Below, piece after piece: positions 8,641-17,041 of a DNA stretch of 39,698 nt; the stretch's first letter is position 1, and the number at the start of each line of letters is the position of its first letter. The notes beneath the pieces were generated by a model that was given only the letters and a program-made list of their open reading frames with translations, was not told where the DNA came from and did not search any database. A program made the translations under genes and the position numbers. Source of the stretch: a virus; the IMG/VR virus record IMGVR_UViG_3300028008_000037, positions 1-39,698 of that record; one strand, written 5' to 3'.

Positions 8641-11232
8641 ATGGCATATACTATTGAAAAAACAAATAATACCATTCTAACAATAATAGAAGACGGTACC
8701 ATTGATAATACAACTGACTTAAAACTAGTTGGTAAAAACTATTCAGGGTACGGTGAAATACAAAACGAAAATTTTGTATCATTGTTAGAAAACTTTGCTT
8801 CGGCAAACCAACCTCCAAGACCAATTGCAGGTCAACTTTGGTTTGACACAGACGATGACGGCCAAGGCAGATTAAAAGTATATGACGGTAACGCAAATAA
8901 GTTTTTCAACCCTTTAGCAAATTTAAGAATTGGAGTATTGCCAGGAACTCCATCAGCGTCTAATGTAAATAAAGGCGACTTATGGTTTGATGATGTACAG
9001 CAACAGTTACATGTTTATAACGGTTCTGCGTTTGTACTAGTTGGTCCTAAGCAAGCAAGTGCTAACCAAACAGAATGGGTAGAAACACTAGTTTATGATA
9101 ACTTATTATCCCCAAGCGACACAACAGCAGAATTAAAAGAACCACATGAACACTATGTATTAAAAGGTGTTGTTGATAACAAAGTAATGTTTGTTGCATC
9201 AAAAGATGCATTTACACTAGATACTGGAAGTTCTATTCAAGGATTTAATTATATACACCAAGGAATTACACTAGTTGATTCAGACGATTCAACAGGTGTT
9301 CAAAATGGTGTAGAAAGATTTCATGGTACAGCATCTAACTCAGATAGATTAGGTGGCACTGATGCTGTAGAATTTATACAACGTGCAACAGCCGTATTTA
9401 CTGATAGAGTTGATATTGCAGATGCAGACGGACTACGTATTGGTAGTTCAACAGAATTTGTATTAAACACATCAGGCGGTAATGCACAAGTTACACACAA
9501 CCTACATGGCGGCTTAATTAAAATAGCTGCACATGACGGAACAGGAACTAAGCATACTCCACTTATTATTGATCCAAACAGCACACCAGCAAGTATTAGA
9601 CCTGACGGTGACGGAGTTTATAGTTTAGGTACTTCGGGAAATAGATGGAGTACTGTACATGCTGTAAACTTTACAGGTACTAGTGAAAAAGCAGACTTAT
9701 TAAAAGTAGGTGTAAACTATAGAAGTGCATCAACAGCGGCTACAGCGAACACAATAGCAACAAGAGATGGGTCAGGCGACTTATATGCTAACTACTTCCA
9801 AGGTACCGCTACAAACGCAGATTTAGCGGTTAACGCAACAAATATTGCTGTTGATGGGTCTAGTTACGCAACAGGCTCTGCAAGTGCTACAGCAAGCTCT
9901 GTAGCGGTTAGAGACGCCAGTGGTAACTTAACAGCAAATCAATTTAACGGTGTTGCTACTAGATCAGCTACGTTACAAGAAGGTAGCGAAAACAGATCAG
10001 CGGCAGTTATACCAACACCAGATACAGTAGTAGTTAGAGACTCAGCTGGTGCAATTAATGCTTCAACATTCTACGGAGCATTAGACGGAACATCAGACAA
10101 TGCTACTAAATGGCAGAATGATTTAACACTTAACTTTACAGGTGATGCAACAGGTACAGTAACATTCAATGGTGACGAAGGATCATTAAATGTTGCACTA
10201 ACAACATCAGGAGATTCAGTAACATTAGGCACTGACACAACAGGTAATTTTGTTGAGCGTGTTATACGTGATACTGGTGAAACATATTTAAATGTAACAG
10301 TTAATAATAGTGTTAATCCTTCAAGTTATCCTTCCTCAGCAGAAAATGCTTCTATTAAATTAGGCTTAAATGCAGCTTCTGCAAATACAGCAAACTATGT
10401 AGTTGCTAGAGATGCTTCAGGTGACTTTGCAGCTAATGTTGTAACAGCAAGTAAATTTATGGGGCAAGTTAATGAATCAGGAACAGCAAATGACGGTTAC
10501 TTTGATAACTTAACTGTAGGAACACTTACTTCTGCTACACTTAACTTAGCAGGAGCATCGGGTACACTTGCAATAACTGAAGGTGGTACTGCTGGTACTA
10601 CAGCTGCAGAAGCAAGAACTAACTTAGATGTTTATTCTAAAGCAGAAACATATACACAAGCAGAAGTTGATAGTGCTATTTCATCAGGTGTAGGAGGTGT
10701 AAGTACAACTTCAATATCTAATGGTACTAGTAGTGTAGCAATAACTGGTTCAGGCGGTGACATTACTGTAACAAGATCAGGTGCAACTCATGCTGAATTT
10801 ACAGCAAACGGAATTGAATTATCCGTAGGTACTTTTGTAGGCGACCTATCAGGTAATGCTGTAACTGCAAACTATGCTGACTTAGCAGAGAAATATACAA
10901 CTAACGAAAAACACCCAACAGGTACAGTAATGGCAATTGGCGCACAATCAAGTTTTGAAGCAGAAAGAGCTGTATTTGGAGCAATACCAGTAGGTGTTAT
11001 ATCTGCAAAACCAGCGTTCTTAATGAATGCAGAAGCAGACGGACAACCACTAGCACTTAAAGGACGAGTTCCAGTGCTTGTAACGGGCTCTGTAAGCAAA
11101 GGACAAGCGGTTTACGTGCATGATAACGGAATTGCTAGTACACAGTTTAACGGACAACAAATAGTAGGCGTAGCGTTAGAATCAAGCGAAGAAGAAGGTA
11201 CTAAACTAGTTGAATGTATACTAAAATTGTAA
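8641..11232 (+). CDS. Tail fibre protein with repeat shaft and conserved C-terminal DLAEKY domain (fibre paralogue 3)
   Basis: An 863-residue fibre. The N-terminus carries the shared module (ENFVSLLENFA, GQLWFDT, LKVYDGN, GDLWFDD, FVLVGPK). Between about residues 340 and 490 a unit of roughly 45 residues recurs, with a core like VxRDxSGxxxAxxFxG; examples are ATRDGSGDLYANYFQG, AVRDASGNLTANQFNG and VVRDSAGAINASTFYG, with a later copy VARDASGDFAANVV. The last 125 residues start with ANYADLAEKYTT and end in LVECILKL, a compact C-terminal domain seen in many marine T4-like fibres and plausibly the trimer tip. It has its own late promoter and is followed by a terminator hairpin, so it may be transcribed separately from paralogues 1 and 2. 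Confidence 0.8.
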   Translation: MAYTIEKTNNTILTIIEDGTIDNTTDLKLVGKNYSGYGEIQNENFVSLLENFASANQPPRPIAGQLWFDTDDDGQGRLKVYDGNANKFFNPLANLRIGVLPGTPSASNVNKGDLWFDDVQQQLHVYNGSAFVLVGPKQASANQTEWVETLVYDNLLSPSDTTAELKEPHEHYVLKGVVDNKVMFVASKDAFTLDTGSSIQGFNYIHQGITLVDSDDSTGVQNGVERFHGTASNSDRLGGTDAVEFIQRATAVFTDRVDIADADGLRIGSSTEFVLNTSGGNAQVTHNLHGGLIKIAAHDGTGTKHTPLIIDPNSTPASIRPDGDGVYSLGTSGNRWSTVHAVNFTGTSEKADLLKVGVNYRSASTAATANTIATRDGSGDLYANYFQGTATNADLAVNATNIAVDGSSYATGSASATASSVAVRDASGNLTANQFNGVATRSATLQEGSENRSAAVIPTPDTVVVRDSAGAINASTFYGALDGTSDNATKWQNDLTLNFTGDATGTVTFNGDEGSLNVALTTSGDSVTLGTDTTGNFVERVIRDTGETYLNVTVNNSVNPSSYPSSAENASIKLGLNAASANTANYVVARDASGDFAANVVTASKFMGQVNESGTANDGYFDNLTVGTLTSATLNLAGASGTLAITEGGTAGTTAAEARTNLDVYSKAETYTQAEVDSAISSGVGGVSTTSISNGTSSVAITGSGGDITVTRSGATHAEFTANGIELSVGTFVGDLSGNAVTANYADLAEKYTTNEKHPTGTVMAIGAQSSFEAERAVFGAIPVGVISAKPAFLMNAEADGQPLALKGRVPVLVTGSVSKGQAVYVHDNGIASTQFNGQQIVGVALESSEEEGTKLVECILKL

Positions 11233-11253
11233 TACACTAACAAATTAAAGCCA

Positions 11254-11283
11254 AAAAAAAAGCACCTTAATGGTGCTTTTTTT
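11254..11283. terminator. Bidirectional rho-independent terminator
   Basis: A GC-containing stem GCACC/GGTGC with a TTAAT loop is flanked by an A-run on the left and a T-run on the right, so the stem extends by A-T pairs. It works as an intrinsic terminator in both orientations. It sits between the converging fibre genes ending at 11232 (+) and 11302 (-). Confidence 0.9.
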
Positions 11284-11301
11284 ATGAATGCATTTTAATT
11301 A

Positions 11302-12894
11302 TTAATGTAAGTCTGCCCAAGCAGAGCCTGTGTATACTTGTAATTTTGTATCTGTAGTGTTAAACACCACCATACCAGCCGCAGCTGTTAGTGCATTACG
11401 TTGTGTAGTTGTCATACTAGCAAACTGAACAGCAGTACCAAAGTCTGCAACTGTACTATTAACAGTCATATAGTTATTAAAGTTTGCACTATTTTCAAAG
11501 TCTCCAGGTGTATCAAAATCACCAGTAAACTCAGCAACTCTTAAACTTGCAGATGTTCCGCCAAAGGTTAGTAAGTCATTACCGCCAAACCCTAAATGTC
11601 CACCATTTGTAGTTAACGAACCTGATATGTCTAAGTTACCTTTTACAAATATTTCACCACCGTCGCCGTCTTGAATTTCAATAGTTTTTACTTCTATAGT
11701 GTCTGTTAAGACTCTACCAAGTCCGCCGCCTGCACCTGGAACAAGTCTTACATCTGTTCCATTAGGACCTTCAGTGTTTCCACTACCAACTCTTAAATCT
11801 TGATCTACTTGTACATCTGATAATGTTTGCAAAGAAGGAGTTACAACAATAGCTGACGAGTCAGCACTATCAATTAAATTAGTGAACACGTTACCAGTTA
11901 AATTACCTGCAACGTCACCTGTTACATCACCTGTGATATTTCCAACAAATGCGGTTGCGTATAGTGTACCAGTAGAGGCATTATATGTGTATGCACTTTG
12001 ATCTGTTTTTATAGTTAAAGTACCAGTCGCGCCAGTTCCAAACATTGGAAAACAAGTTGTATCTGCACTTTCGTCATTTACATCAACTGATGTTGCTATA
12101 GCCGCTGTACCTGATGTATCGTTAGAAAGTGTACCACTTATTACCGTTGCTGGTATTGTACCGTTTACACCGTCTACTAATAATGTTGAATTATCTGCAA
12201 ATACAGAGCCTGTAATATCACCGTCAAATGTACCGTTGTAACTATTTCCATCAGCAAGTTCTCGTGATGTAATAACATCTTCAGCTACCATAGTTGCTGT
12301 AATAGCATCAGCGGTCCCGTCGACAATATAGTTTTGTGTTGAATGATTGCCCCAACCATATGCTGTATCCCAGTTAGTTGCTTCTGTACCTGAAACAACT
12401 GCACTAGGTATAATATTATTAACAGCATCTACTAATAGTGTTGAGTCATCTGCAAATACACTACCGGATACATCACCGTCTAGTTTAGCGGCGTGTATAG
12501 TATTCCATTTTAATGAAGTTGAACCTAAGTCATAAGTTGAATCAGCGTTAGGAGTAATGCCGCTATCAACTTGTGCTGTGATTGTAAGTGTGTCGCCTGC
12601 AGCATCGCCAATGTCAATATTGCCGCCTGCTGTAATGCTTCCTGTTGCTGTGATATCACCAGTAATATTAATATTACCAGTTCCTATAATATTGTTTCCG
12701 CCTAGTGTTAAGTCACCGCCTAAAGAAGCAGCTCCTAGTTCGGATAAAGTCTTTGGTCCAATTTCAATACCGCCTGCTGTAGTATTGTCACCAATATATA
12801 ATTTGTCGGTATCCGTAATGTAGACCAGTTCGCCCTCGGCAAATACAACACCTGTGCGTTCTGACTCAATACCTCGTCTGATCTGTAAAGCCAT
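11302..12894 (-). CDS. Tail fibre/structural protein, opposite strand to the other fibres
   Basis: A 530-residue protein. The start has a strong AGGAG ribosome site and a late-type promoter upstream. The N-terminus MALQIRRGIESERTGVVFAE, followed by GELVYITDTDKLYIGDN, is the module found at the N-terminus of many phage fibre and tropism-determinant-like proteins. The shaft is Gly/Thr/Asp-rich and beta-structured, with an internal duplication: VFADDSTLLVDAVN and VFADNSTLLVDGVN, each followed by a PxxVISGT-like strand. The C-terminus (TTTQRNALTAAAGMVVFNT, then a KLQVYTGSAW strand) is a widespread fibre or baseplate-attachment ending. It faces the three fibre paralogues and shares their terminator. 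It may be a separate fibre or short appendage; the receptor is unknown. Confidence 0.75.
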   Translation of the reverse strand: MALQIRRGIESERTGVVFAEGELVYITDTDKLYIGDNTTAGGIEIGPKTLSELGAASLGGDLTLGGNNIIGTGNINITGDITATGSITAGGNIDIGDAAGDTLTITAQVDSGITPNADSTYDLGSTSLKWNTIHAAKLDGDVSGSVFADDSTLLVDAVNNIIPSAVVSGTEATNWDTAYGWGNHSTQNYIVDGTADAITATMVAEDVITSRELADGNSYNGTFDGDITGSVFADNSTLLVDGVNGTIPATVISGTLSNDTSGTAAIATSVDVNDESADTTCFPMFGTGATGTLTIKTDQSAYTYNASTGTLYATAFVGNITGDVTGDVAGNLTGNVFTNLIDSADSSAIVVTPSLQTLSDVQVDQDLRVGSGNTEGPNGTDVRLVPGAGGGLGRVLTDTIEVKTIEIQDGDGGEIFVKGNLDISGSLTTNGGHLGFGGNDLLTFGGTSASLRVAEFTGDFDTPGDFENSANFNNYMTVNSTVADFGTAVQFASMTTTQRNALTAAAGMVVFNTTDTKLQVYTGSAWADLH

Positions 12895-12927
12895 TCGTTA
12901 ACTCCTAGTAATAATAGTTTCTACTAG

Positions 12928-12935
12928 TATTTATG
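12928..12935 (-). promoter_or_regulatory. T4-type late promoter element (CATAAATA)
   Basis: On the minus strand CATAAATA followed by C lies about 35 bases before the ATG at 12894. Initiation near 12922 would give a leader containing the AGGAG ribosome site. This fits late expression of a structural gene. Confidence 0.55.
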
Positions 12936-12953
12936 CCTTTTACACAGAAACAA

Positions 12954-13274
12954 TTACTTTCCAAGTTTAAGAAATCGACGAGTTCTTTTGGTGATATCTT
13001 TCTTAACACGTTCAGTATCCAGTCTAAAGTCTACAGTTTGGATAGCATCTTCATACTCGTCAAACAGCTCATCTAAACTGTCTTGAACGCTAGTAATCTC
13101 TTTATTTTTAGGACTATTAAGATCAATATCCCATACCTTGCCATCTTTAAACGTAACTCTGATAGAATGTAGATACTCTAAAGGTACTACATTCATATCA
13201 ATTTCGTCAAAAACTTCTGGCCAATGACCTATTACTTCGGGAGGTAACTTCTTCTTTTTAGGTTGCTTTGGCAC
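12954..13274 (-). CDS. Conserved hypothetical small protein
   Basis: A 106-residue protein starting with GTG at 13274, preceded by a GGAAG ribosome site and overlapping the upstream gene by 17 nt. The N-terminus is very basic (MPKQPKKKKLPPEV), the middle contains a strand-rich segment (SIRVTFKDGKVWDIDL), and the C-terminal half is a charged, acidic-then-basic helix region. No enzymatic motif is visible. The small size, translational coupling and position between a structural gene and other small genes suggest a phage-specific accessory protein, perhaps acting in assembly or binding nucleic acid through its Lys-rich ends. I do not recognise the family with confidence. Confidence 0.6.
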   Translation of the reverse strand: MPKQPKKKKLPPEVIGHWPEVFDEIDMNVVPLEYLHSIRVTFKDGKVWDIDLNSPKNKEITSVQDSLDELFDEYEDAIQTVDFRLDTERVKKDITKRTRRFLKLGK

Positions 13275-13854
13275 TGGCTTTGGTCTTCCTTTTCGTAGGG
13301 ACCAACTCCTCTGCCTGTTCTCTCAGTCTCTTTGCCTCTTTATACAAAGTGTCTGCTTGTGAACGGTACTGAGCAGCTAGTGTAGCATCGTCTAACACTG
13401 TCTCTTCTGTTACTGTTGTTGGAGCAACTGTATCTGTTGTAGCAGAAATCGCTTGTCCACTTCCACCTGTAACAGCAAGATCTTCAACCGTAATTCCTTT
13501 TTGATCTGCAATCAGTTTATTAAGTTCATTTAGCATGACTGAACTTTTATTATCTGGAGTCATTTCAATTTCTTCAGTTTTCATTTTGTATAGTTTACCA
13601 TACTTGTGAAAACCTTTTAGCATGTTCATGCCGTCGGGCAATGTAACTCTATTCATTGCATCCGCTAGTTCGTCAGCATTTTGTGCCGCATTTGATTCAA
13701 TCAATGTCATTAATGAATCGTGTTCTGCCGCATTCAATGACTCAGTAGGAACTACTAAGCAATTATCAGGTTCACCTGGTAGCACTCTAAATGCTACAGC
13801 AACCTTTTTCTTAGATCCTACGTGTCTTCCGATATGCTTTAGTGACTGGGCCAT
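13258..13854 (-). CDS. Conserved phage hypothetical protein
   Basis: I place the start at ATG 13854, which has AGGAG 8 nt upstream and lies right after the previous stop; the frame stays open for 26 more codons, but that part overlaps the upstream gene and is unlikely to be translated. The 198-residue product begins MAQSLKHIGRHVGSKKKVAV. An N-terminal alpha/beta part (residues 1-110) contains FRVLPGEPDNCLVV and an Asp/Glu/Asn-rich helix. It is followed by a Thr/Ala linker and a C-terminal basic coiled-coil helix ending PTKRKTKASAKAT. Neither half shows a catalytic motif I recognise. The Lys-rich tail could bind nucleic acid or the virion. It lies in a chain of coupled genes. Confidence 0.65.
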   Translation of the reverse strand: MAQSLKHIGRHVGSKKKVAVAFRVLPGEPDNCLVVPTESLNAAEHDSLMTLIESNAAQNADELADAMNRVTLPDGMNMLKGFHKYGKLYKMKTEEIEMTPDNKSSVMLNELNKLIADQKGITVEDLAVTGGSGQAISATTDTVAPTTVTEETVLDDATLAAQYRSQADTLYKEAKRLREQAEELVPTKRKTKASAKAT

Positions 13855-13855
13855 A

Positions 13856-14131
13856 TTATTCTCCTGCGGGAGCGTCAGCCGCTGTTTCCGCTTTTTCGCC
13901 TTCTGGCTGTGCTTGTTGAGCTTGTACAGCAAGCAAGAAGTTTTCTAATTTAGTGTAGGTTTGTCCTACAGTGGTCATTTCGTTTGGTTTAAATGCACCA
14001 CGTTGACTAGCAACATCAATAATAGTTTTTAATGCATTTAGGTCTTGAACAGTAAGATCCGGAGCTGCTTGAGGTGCTTCACCTGTTGCTTCTGGAGCTG
14101 CTGCTTCATTTACTTTAGTTTCTTCTGACAT
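13856..14131 (-). CDS. Small acidic conserved phage protein
   Basis: A 91-residue protein with an AAGGAG ribosome site. Both ends are low-complexity and Ala/Glu/Pro-rich; the central segment from about residue 25 to 70 (LTVQDLNALKTIIDVASQRG, then an EMTTVGQTYTKLENFL helix) is the only folded-looking part, probably two helices. This layout of disordered ends around a short helical hairpin recurs in small conserved proteins of marine T4-like phages. The function is unknown; partner binding or a chaperone role would fit but is not supported directly. Confidence 0.65.
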   Translation of the reverse strand: MSEETKVNEAAAPEATGEAPQAAPDLTVQDLNALKTIIDVASQRGAFKPNEMTTVGQTYTKLENFLLAVQAQQAQPEGEKAETAADAPAGE

Positions 14132-14154
14132 AATTATCTCCTTAATAATAGTAG

Positions 14155-14162
14155 TATTTAAC
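14155..14162 (-). promoter_or_regulatory. Possible weak late promoter (GTTAAATA)
   Basis: GTTAAATA followed by C on the minus strand lies 24 bases before the ATG at 14131. It differs from the NATAAATA form seen elsewhere in this window by one core base. Confidence 0.3.
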
Positions 14163-14171
14163 TGTCGTTGT

Positions 14172-14453
14172 TTATTTGTATTTTAAAAGTGGACAAGCCA
14201 GCATAAAGTATGCAAGCTCTTTACCGTCTTCAAACGCTACATTAAGCATAGAGTTGACTTGATTTTGCTCATCTACCTTTAAAACTTTACCTACGTAAAA
14301 CCTTCCTTTAAGGTTTTTTCGTATCCATTTATTTAATGCTTCTTCCATATTATAGGTGTAATTAATGGCTATAGACTCAAAGTGCTTAGGCTGAATCTTA
14401 GTTCTCCTAATGCCAAACACATTCAATGGATTTGGTTCTTTAAGTTTTACCAT
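14172..14453 (-). CDS. Hypothetical small phage protein
   Basis: A 93-residue protein. Its ATG overlaps the stop of the VWA-metallopeptidase gene by one base (TAATG), so its translation is probably coupled to that gene. The sequence is basic and mixed alpha/beta: an N-terminal MVKLKEPNPLNVFGIRRTKI segment, a helix MEEALNKWIRKNLKG, then strands FYVGKVLKV and MLNVAFEDGKELAYFML. There is no signal peptide and no known motif. A role alongside the MoxR/VWA pair is possible from position only. Confidence 0.6.
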   Translation of the reverse strand: MVKLKEPNPLNVFGIRRTKIQPKHFESIAINYTYNMEEALNKWIRKNLKGRFYVGKVLKVDEQNQVNSMLNVAFEDGKELAYFMLACPLLKYK

Positions 14454-15739
14454 TAAGCGGCATCCTCATAGTGAGTAGTTATACCAAACGGTGCTTGTAA
14501 ACTTCTCTCATGATTTGAATGAATGACAAATACTGTTTCACAGTAATCTTCGTCACCCCAACTACCCCATGGGTAACCATCTGTAAACATAATAAACTTT
14601 TTAGGCTGTATATCATGTTCTTTCATGTATTCCCAGTTGCAGTCAAATTCAGTTCCACCGCCACCAATAATTTCGTAGTCTTCTAATCTTTCGCCGCCGT
14701 CTGCACTAAACTCTGCTTCGTTATAAACGGCTGTATCAAAACACCATAATTTAATATTATAGTCTTGATACTCATCCATAATACCTTGTACTTCACCTAA
14801 GAAGTCTTCTGCTTGTCTATTACCAATTGAACCAGACATATCAACAGCAACACAAATGTCAATTGTTTCGTCAAAGTTTTGTCCAGGTAGTACAGCACTC
14901 ATATGCCAACCTTTACGTGAAGGACGCATAAATGTAAAATCATTTTTAATAGTACTCTGAATTTGCTGACGTAAAATTTCACGCCAATTCATTTTAGGCT
15001 CTGTAAGTTGAGTAATCATTCTTTCAACTTCTTTAGGTGTGTTTCCAGCACCTGACGACTGAGCCGCTGTCATCATGTTTTCTTTAATTTCATCACGGAT
15101 TTCACGTAATTGTTCTTTTGAGTACTTAGGTTGTTTTGTAGATTTATTACCGTTACCACCGCTTTCTTCTTCACCTTCTCCGTCTTCACCTTCCCAGTCT
15201 AAGTGTTCGTCAAGCAATTCGCCTAGTTGTTCAAGTAACTCTTTACCGTTTTCTTTTGCTTGTTCATAAATGTCATCATATACTTCTTCAGAAGACCAAC
15301 CGTCATATTTAAAGTCTTGGAAGCAATCAATGAAGCTAGGTTTTACACCAATACGATCACGAACAAGTAAATTGTTTACAATATAGTCAGCGGCAATATT
15401 GTGTATTTGAGGATCTCTATCTTCTCTACGTGTTAAGTGATCAAATACACAGTGTAAGATTTCGTGTGCAATAACAAATTCAATTTCTTGATTTGACATT
15501 GCATTAAAGAATTGTGTGTTAAAAAATAAGTTTCTACCGTCTACAGCGGCAGTGGGCAACCAATCGTCTGCGGATTGAATACGTAAACGTGTAGCCATAT
15601 TACCAAAGAATGGATGACGTAACAAAAGACCAATACGTGCAACAATAATCCTATCCATTACATCTTTACGCATTTCTTCTAATGCTTCAGGTGTAATATC
15701 CGGGTCGGGTGTCCAGTGTTTAGTTCCTGCAACGCTCAT
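14453..15739 (-). CDS. VWA domain protein with N-terminal metallopeptidase-like domain (DUF2201-type)
   Basis: A 428-residue protein. Residues 92-101 (HEILHCVFDH) form an HExxHxxxxH zinc-protease-like site in an N-terminal domain of the DUF2201/putative-metallopeptidase type. Residues about 175-235 are an acidic, Gly-rich linker. The C-terminal von Willebrand A domain from about residue 290 keeps the metal-ion-dependent adhesion site: DMSGS at 300-304, GGGT at 360-363 and TDG at 387-389. Proteins of this type usually work with MoxR AAA+ ATPases, and a MoxR gene lies immediately upstream on the same strand. The pair may remodel or proteolyse a protein target, perhaps a host factor or a virion component; the substrate is unknown. 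It has its own sigma70-like promoter and an AGAGG ribosome site. Confidence 0.85.
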   Translation of the reverse strand: MSVAGTKHWTPDPDITPEALEEMRKDVMDRIIVARIGLLLRHPFFGNMATRLRIQSADDWLPTAAVDGRNLFFNTQFFNAMSNQEIEFVIAHEILHCVFDHLTRREDRDPQIHNIAADYIVNNLLVRDRIGVKPSFIDCFQDFKYDGWSSEEVYDDIYEQAKENGKELLEQLGELLDEHLDWEGEDGEGEEESGGNGNKSTKQPKYSKEQLREIRDEIKENMMTAAQSSGAGNTPKEVERMITQLTEPKMNWREILRQQIQSTIKNDFTFMRPSRKGWHMSAVLPGQNFDETIDICVAVDMSGSIGNRQAEDFLGEVQGIMDEYQDYNIKLWCFDTAVYNEAEFSADGGERLEDYEIIGGGGTEFDCNWEYMKEHDIQPKKFIMFTDGYPWGSWGDEDYCETVFVIHSNHERSLQAPFGITTHYEDAA

Positions 15740-15772
15740 GTGCTATATCCTCTTTGCATTGTTTATACTGTT

Positions 15773-15801
15773 AGTATATAGTAAATCGACATAAAAGTCA
15801 A
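15773..15801 (-). promoter_or_regulatory. Sigma70-type promoter for the VWA gene
   Basis: Minus-strand TTGACT (15796-15801) and TATACT (15773-15778) are separated by exactly 17 bp. Predicted initiation is near 15766, leaving a leader of about 27 nt with AGAGG before the ATG at 15739. Confidence 0.75.
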
Positions 15802-15809
15802 GAAGAAAT

Positions 15810-15834
15810 GGACGTTTTTTGTACGGGAACGTCC
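15810..15834 (-). terminator. Probable intrinsic terminator after the MoxR gene
   Basis: A 7-bp perfect stem (GGACGTT/AACGTCC, loop 11 nt) lies 15 bases past the MoxR stop codon and is followed on the minus strand by the T-rich ATTTCTTCTT. It separates the MoxR transcript from the promoter of the VWA gene. The T-run is broken, so strength is uncertain. Confidence 0.5.
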
Positions 15835-15848
15835 AAACCCAACACACC

Positions 15849-16937
15849 TTAAGACCTTGTTTGAGCGGCCTTAATATACTTTCCAAAACGCTCATGGAAC
15901 TCATCAAAACATTCAATTTCGTCTGGATCAATAGGCAATTCATATTGTGTCAACGCCAATTTCATACCCATAACTACCAGTTCAGTTTCGAAGTTATCCA
16001 TTGCAAAACGTAAAAAGTTATTAACTTTATCGTTAAACTTCTTATCGTTTTTATCTGAGCTTTCTTTTAGTTCGTAGCAAAGTGAAACAGTGAGGGAATA
16101 CATAGCACTGATTTCTTTCTGTTTCAACTCATTTACCTTACCATCTAAAATATCTGATGGGTTAGGCATAGTTGACGCTACTTTACGGTGTGCCATAAAC
16201 TTAACAGCAAGACCTTCACCAATGGCACCTGATACAAGGTCGGTTGTAGTTTCTGCATCTAAGTCATCATCTAACAACTCGGATACAAAAGTCCACGAAC
16301 GTGGAGTTGCAAAAGAACGGCTTGGACTTTTTGGATCAAAGTCATATAAGTCTTTCTTTGCAAACTGTAAGTAACCTGCAACATCAGCATGGATATTGTG
16401 TTCTACAGCCCACTGGAACCAATCGTCGAATGATACAGTAAGTTCTAAGTGAACAAAACGGTTTGCCAACGGTGCTGGCATTCTGTATGTTACACCTTTA
16501 TCTGCATCACGGTTACCTGCCGCAACAATTAGTACATTGTCTGGCAGTTTGTAAGTGCCAATCTTACGATTAAGAATAAGTTGATATGCAGCCGCCTGTA
16601 CAGCAGGTGCCGCAGAATTCATTTCATCTAAGAAAAGAATAATATATTTGTGCTTCTTTGCAAATTCTTCTGTAGGAAGTTCTGCAGGCGGAGCCCAAAC
16701 CATTGTATTCTCATTACTATTGAAGTAAGGAATACCTTTAATATCAGTTGGCTCCCATAATGACAAACGAATGTCAGTTACATGGGCATCAAGGTCGTTA
16801 CCAATTTGGTGTACAATCTCTGATTTGCCAATACCTGGGGGACCCCATAAAAAGATCGGACGCTTCTTTTTCATTGCGTGAAAAATACTGCTCTTTGCTC
16901 TGTTAGGAGTGATTTGTCGAATAGCTACGTTTTCCAT
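15849..16937 (-). CDS. MoxR-type AAA+ ATPase
   Basis: A 362-residue ATPase. Walker A is GPPGIGKS at 32-39, Walker B is IILFLDE at 99-105, sensor 1 is AAGNRD at 139-144, and MPAPLANRF at 153-161 is the conserved segment after it. The first 170 residues form the AAA+ core and the rest is a helical lid-like region. MoxR ATPases act as chaperones or motors for VWA partners; the VWA-metallopeptidase gene directly downstream is the obvious partner. It has its own sigma70-like promoter and an AGAGAGGT ribosome site. A promoter for each gene instead of one shared promoter suggests they can be expressed in different amounts. The target is unknown. Confidence 0.9.
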   Translation of the reverse strand: MENVAIRQITPNRAKSSIFHAMKKKRPIFLWGPPGIGKSEIVHQIGNDLDAHVTDIRLSLWEPTDIKGIPYFNSNENTMVWAPPAELPTEEFAKKHKYIILFLDEMNSAAPAVQAAAYQLILNRKIGTYKLPDNVLIVAAGNRDADKGVTYRMPAPLANRFVHLELTVSFDDWFQWAVEHNIHADVAGYLQFAKKDLYDFDPKSPSRSFATPRSWTFVSELLDDDLDAETTTDLVSGAIGEGLAVKFMAHRKVASTMPNPSDILDGKVNELKQKEISAMYSLTVSLCYELKESSDKNDKKFNDKVNNFLRFAMDNFETELVVMGMKLALTQYELPIDPDEIECFDEFHERFGKYIKAAQTRS

Positions 16938-16995
16938 ATGTATTACCTCTCTTGGTGTATTTCAGTTATCAGTGCTAATTTCTAACTATGTATAT

Positions 16996-17024
16996 ATAAT
17001 ACGCTCAATAGGGGACAAAGTCAA
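16996..17024 (-). promoter_or_regulatory. Sigma70-type promoter for the MoxR gene
   Basis: Minus-strand TTGACT (17019-17024) and TATTAT (16996-17001) have a 17-bp spacer. Predicted initiation near 16989 gives a leader of about 50 nt before the ATG at 16937. Confidence 0.75.
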
Positions 17025-17041
17025 CCTTTTTTGGCAGATAA

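Noticed and set aside
9660-10090. CRISPR-like direct repeats
   Set aside because: The repeats are coding modules of a tail fibre with divergent DNA, with no regular spacers.
12557-12823. 88-residue Pro/Val/Ile-rich frame opposite the 530-residue fibre gene
   Set aside because: Antisense shadow of Gly/Thr repeats.
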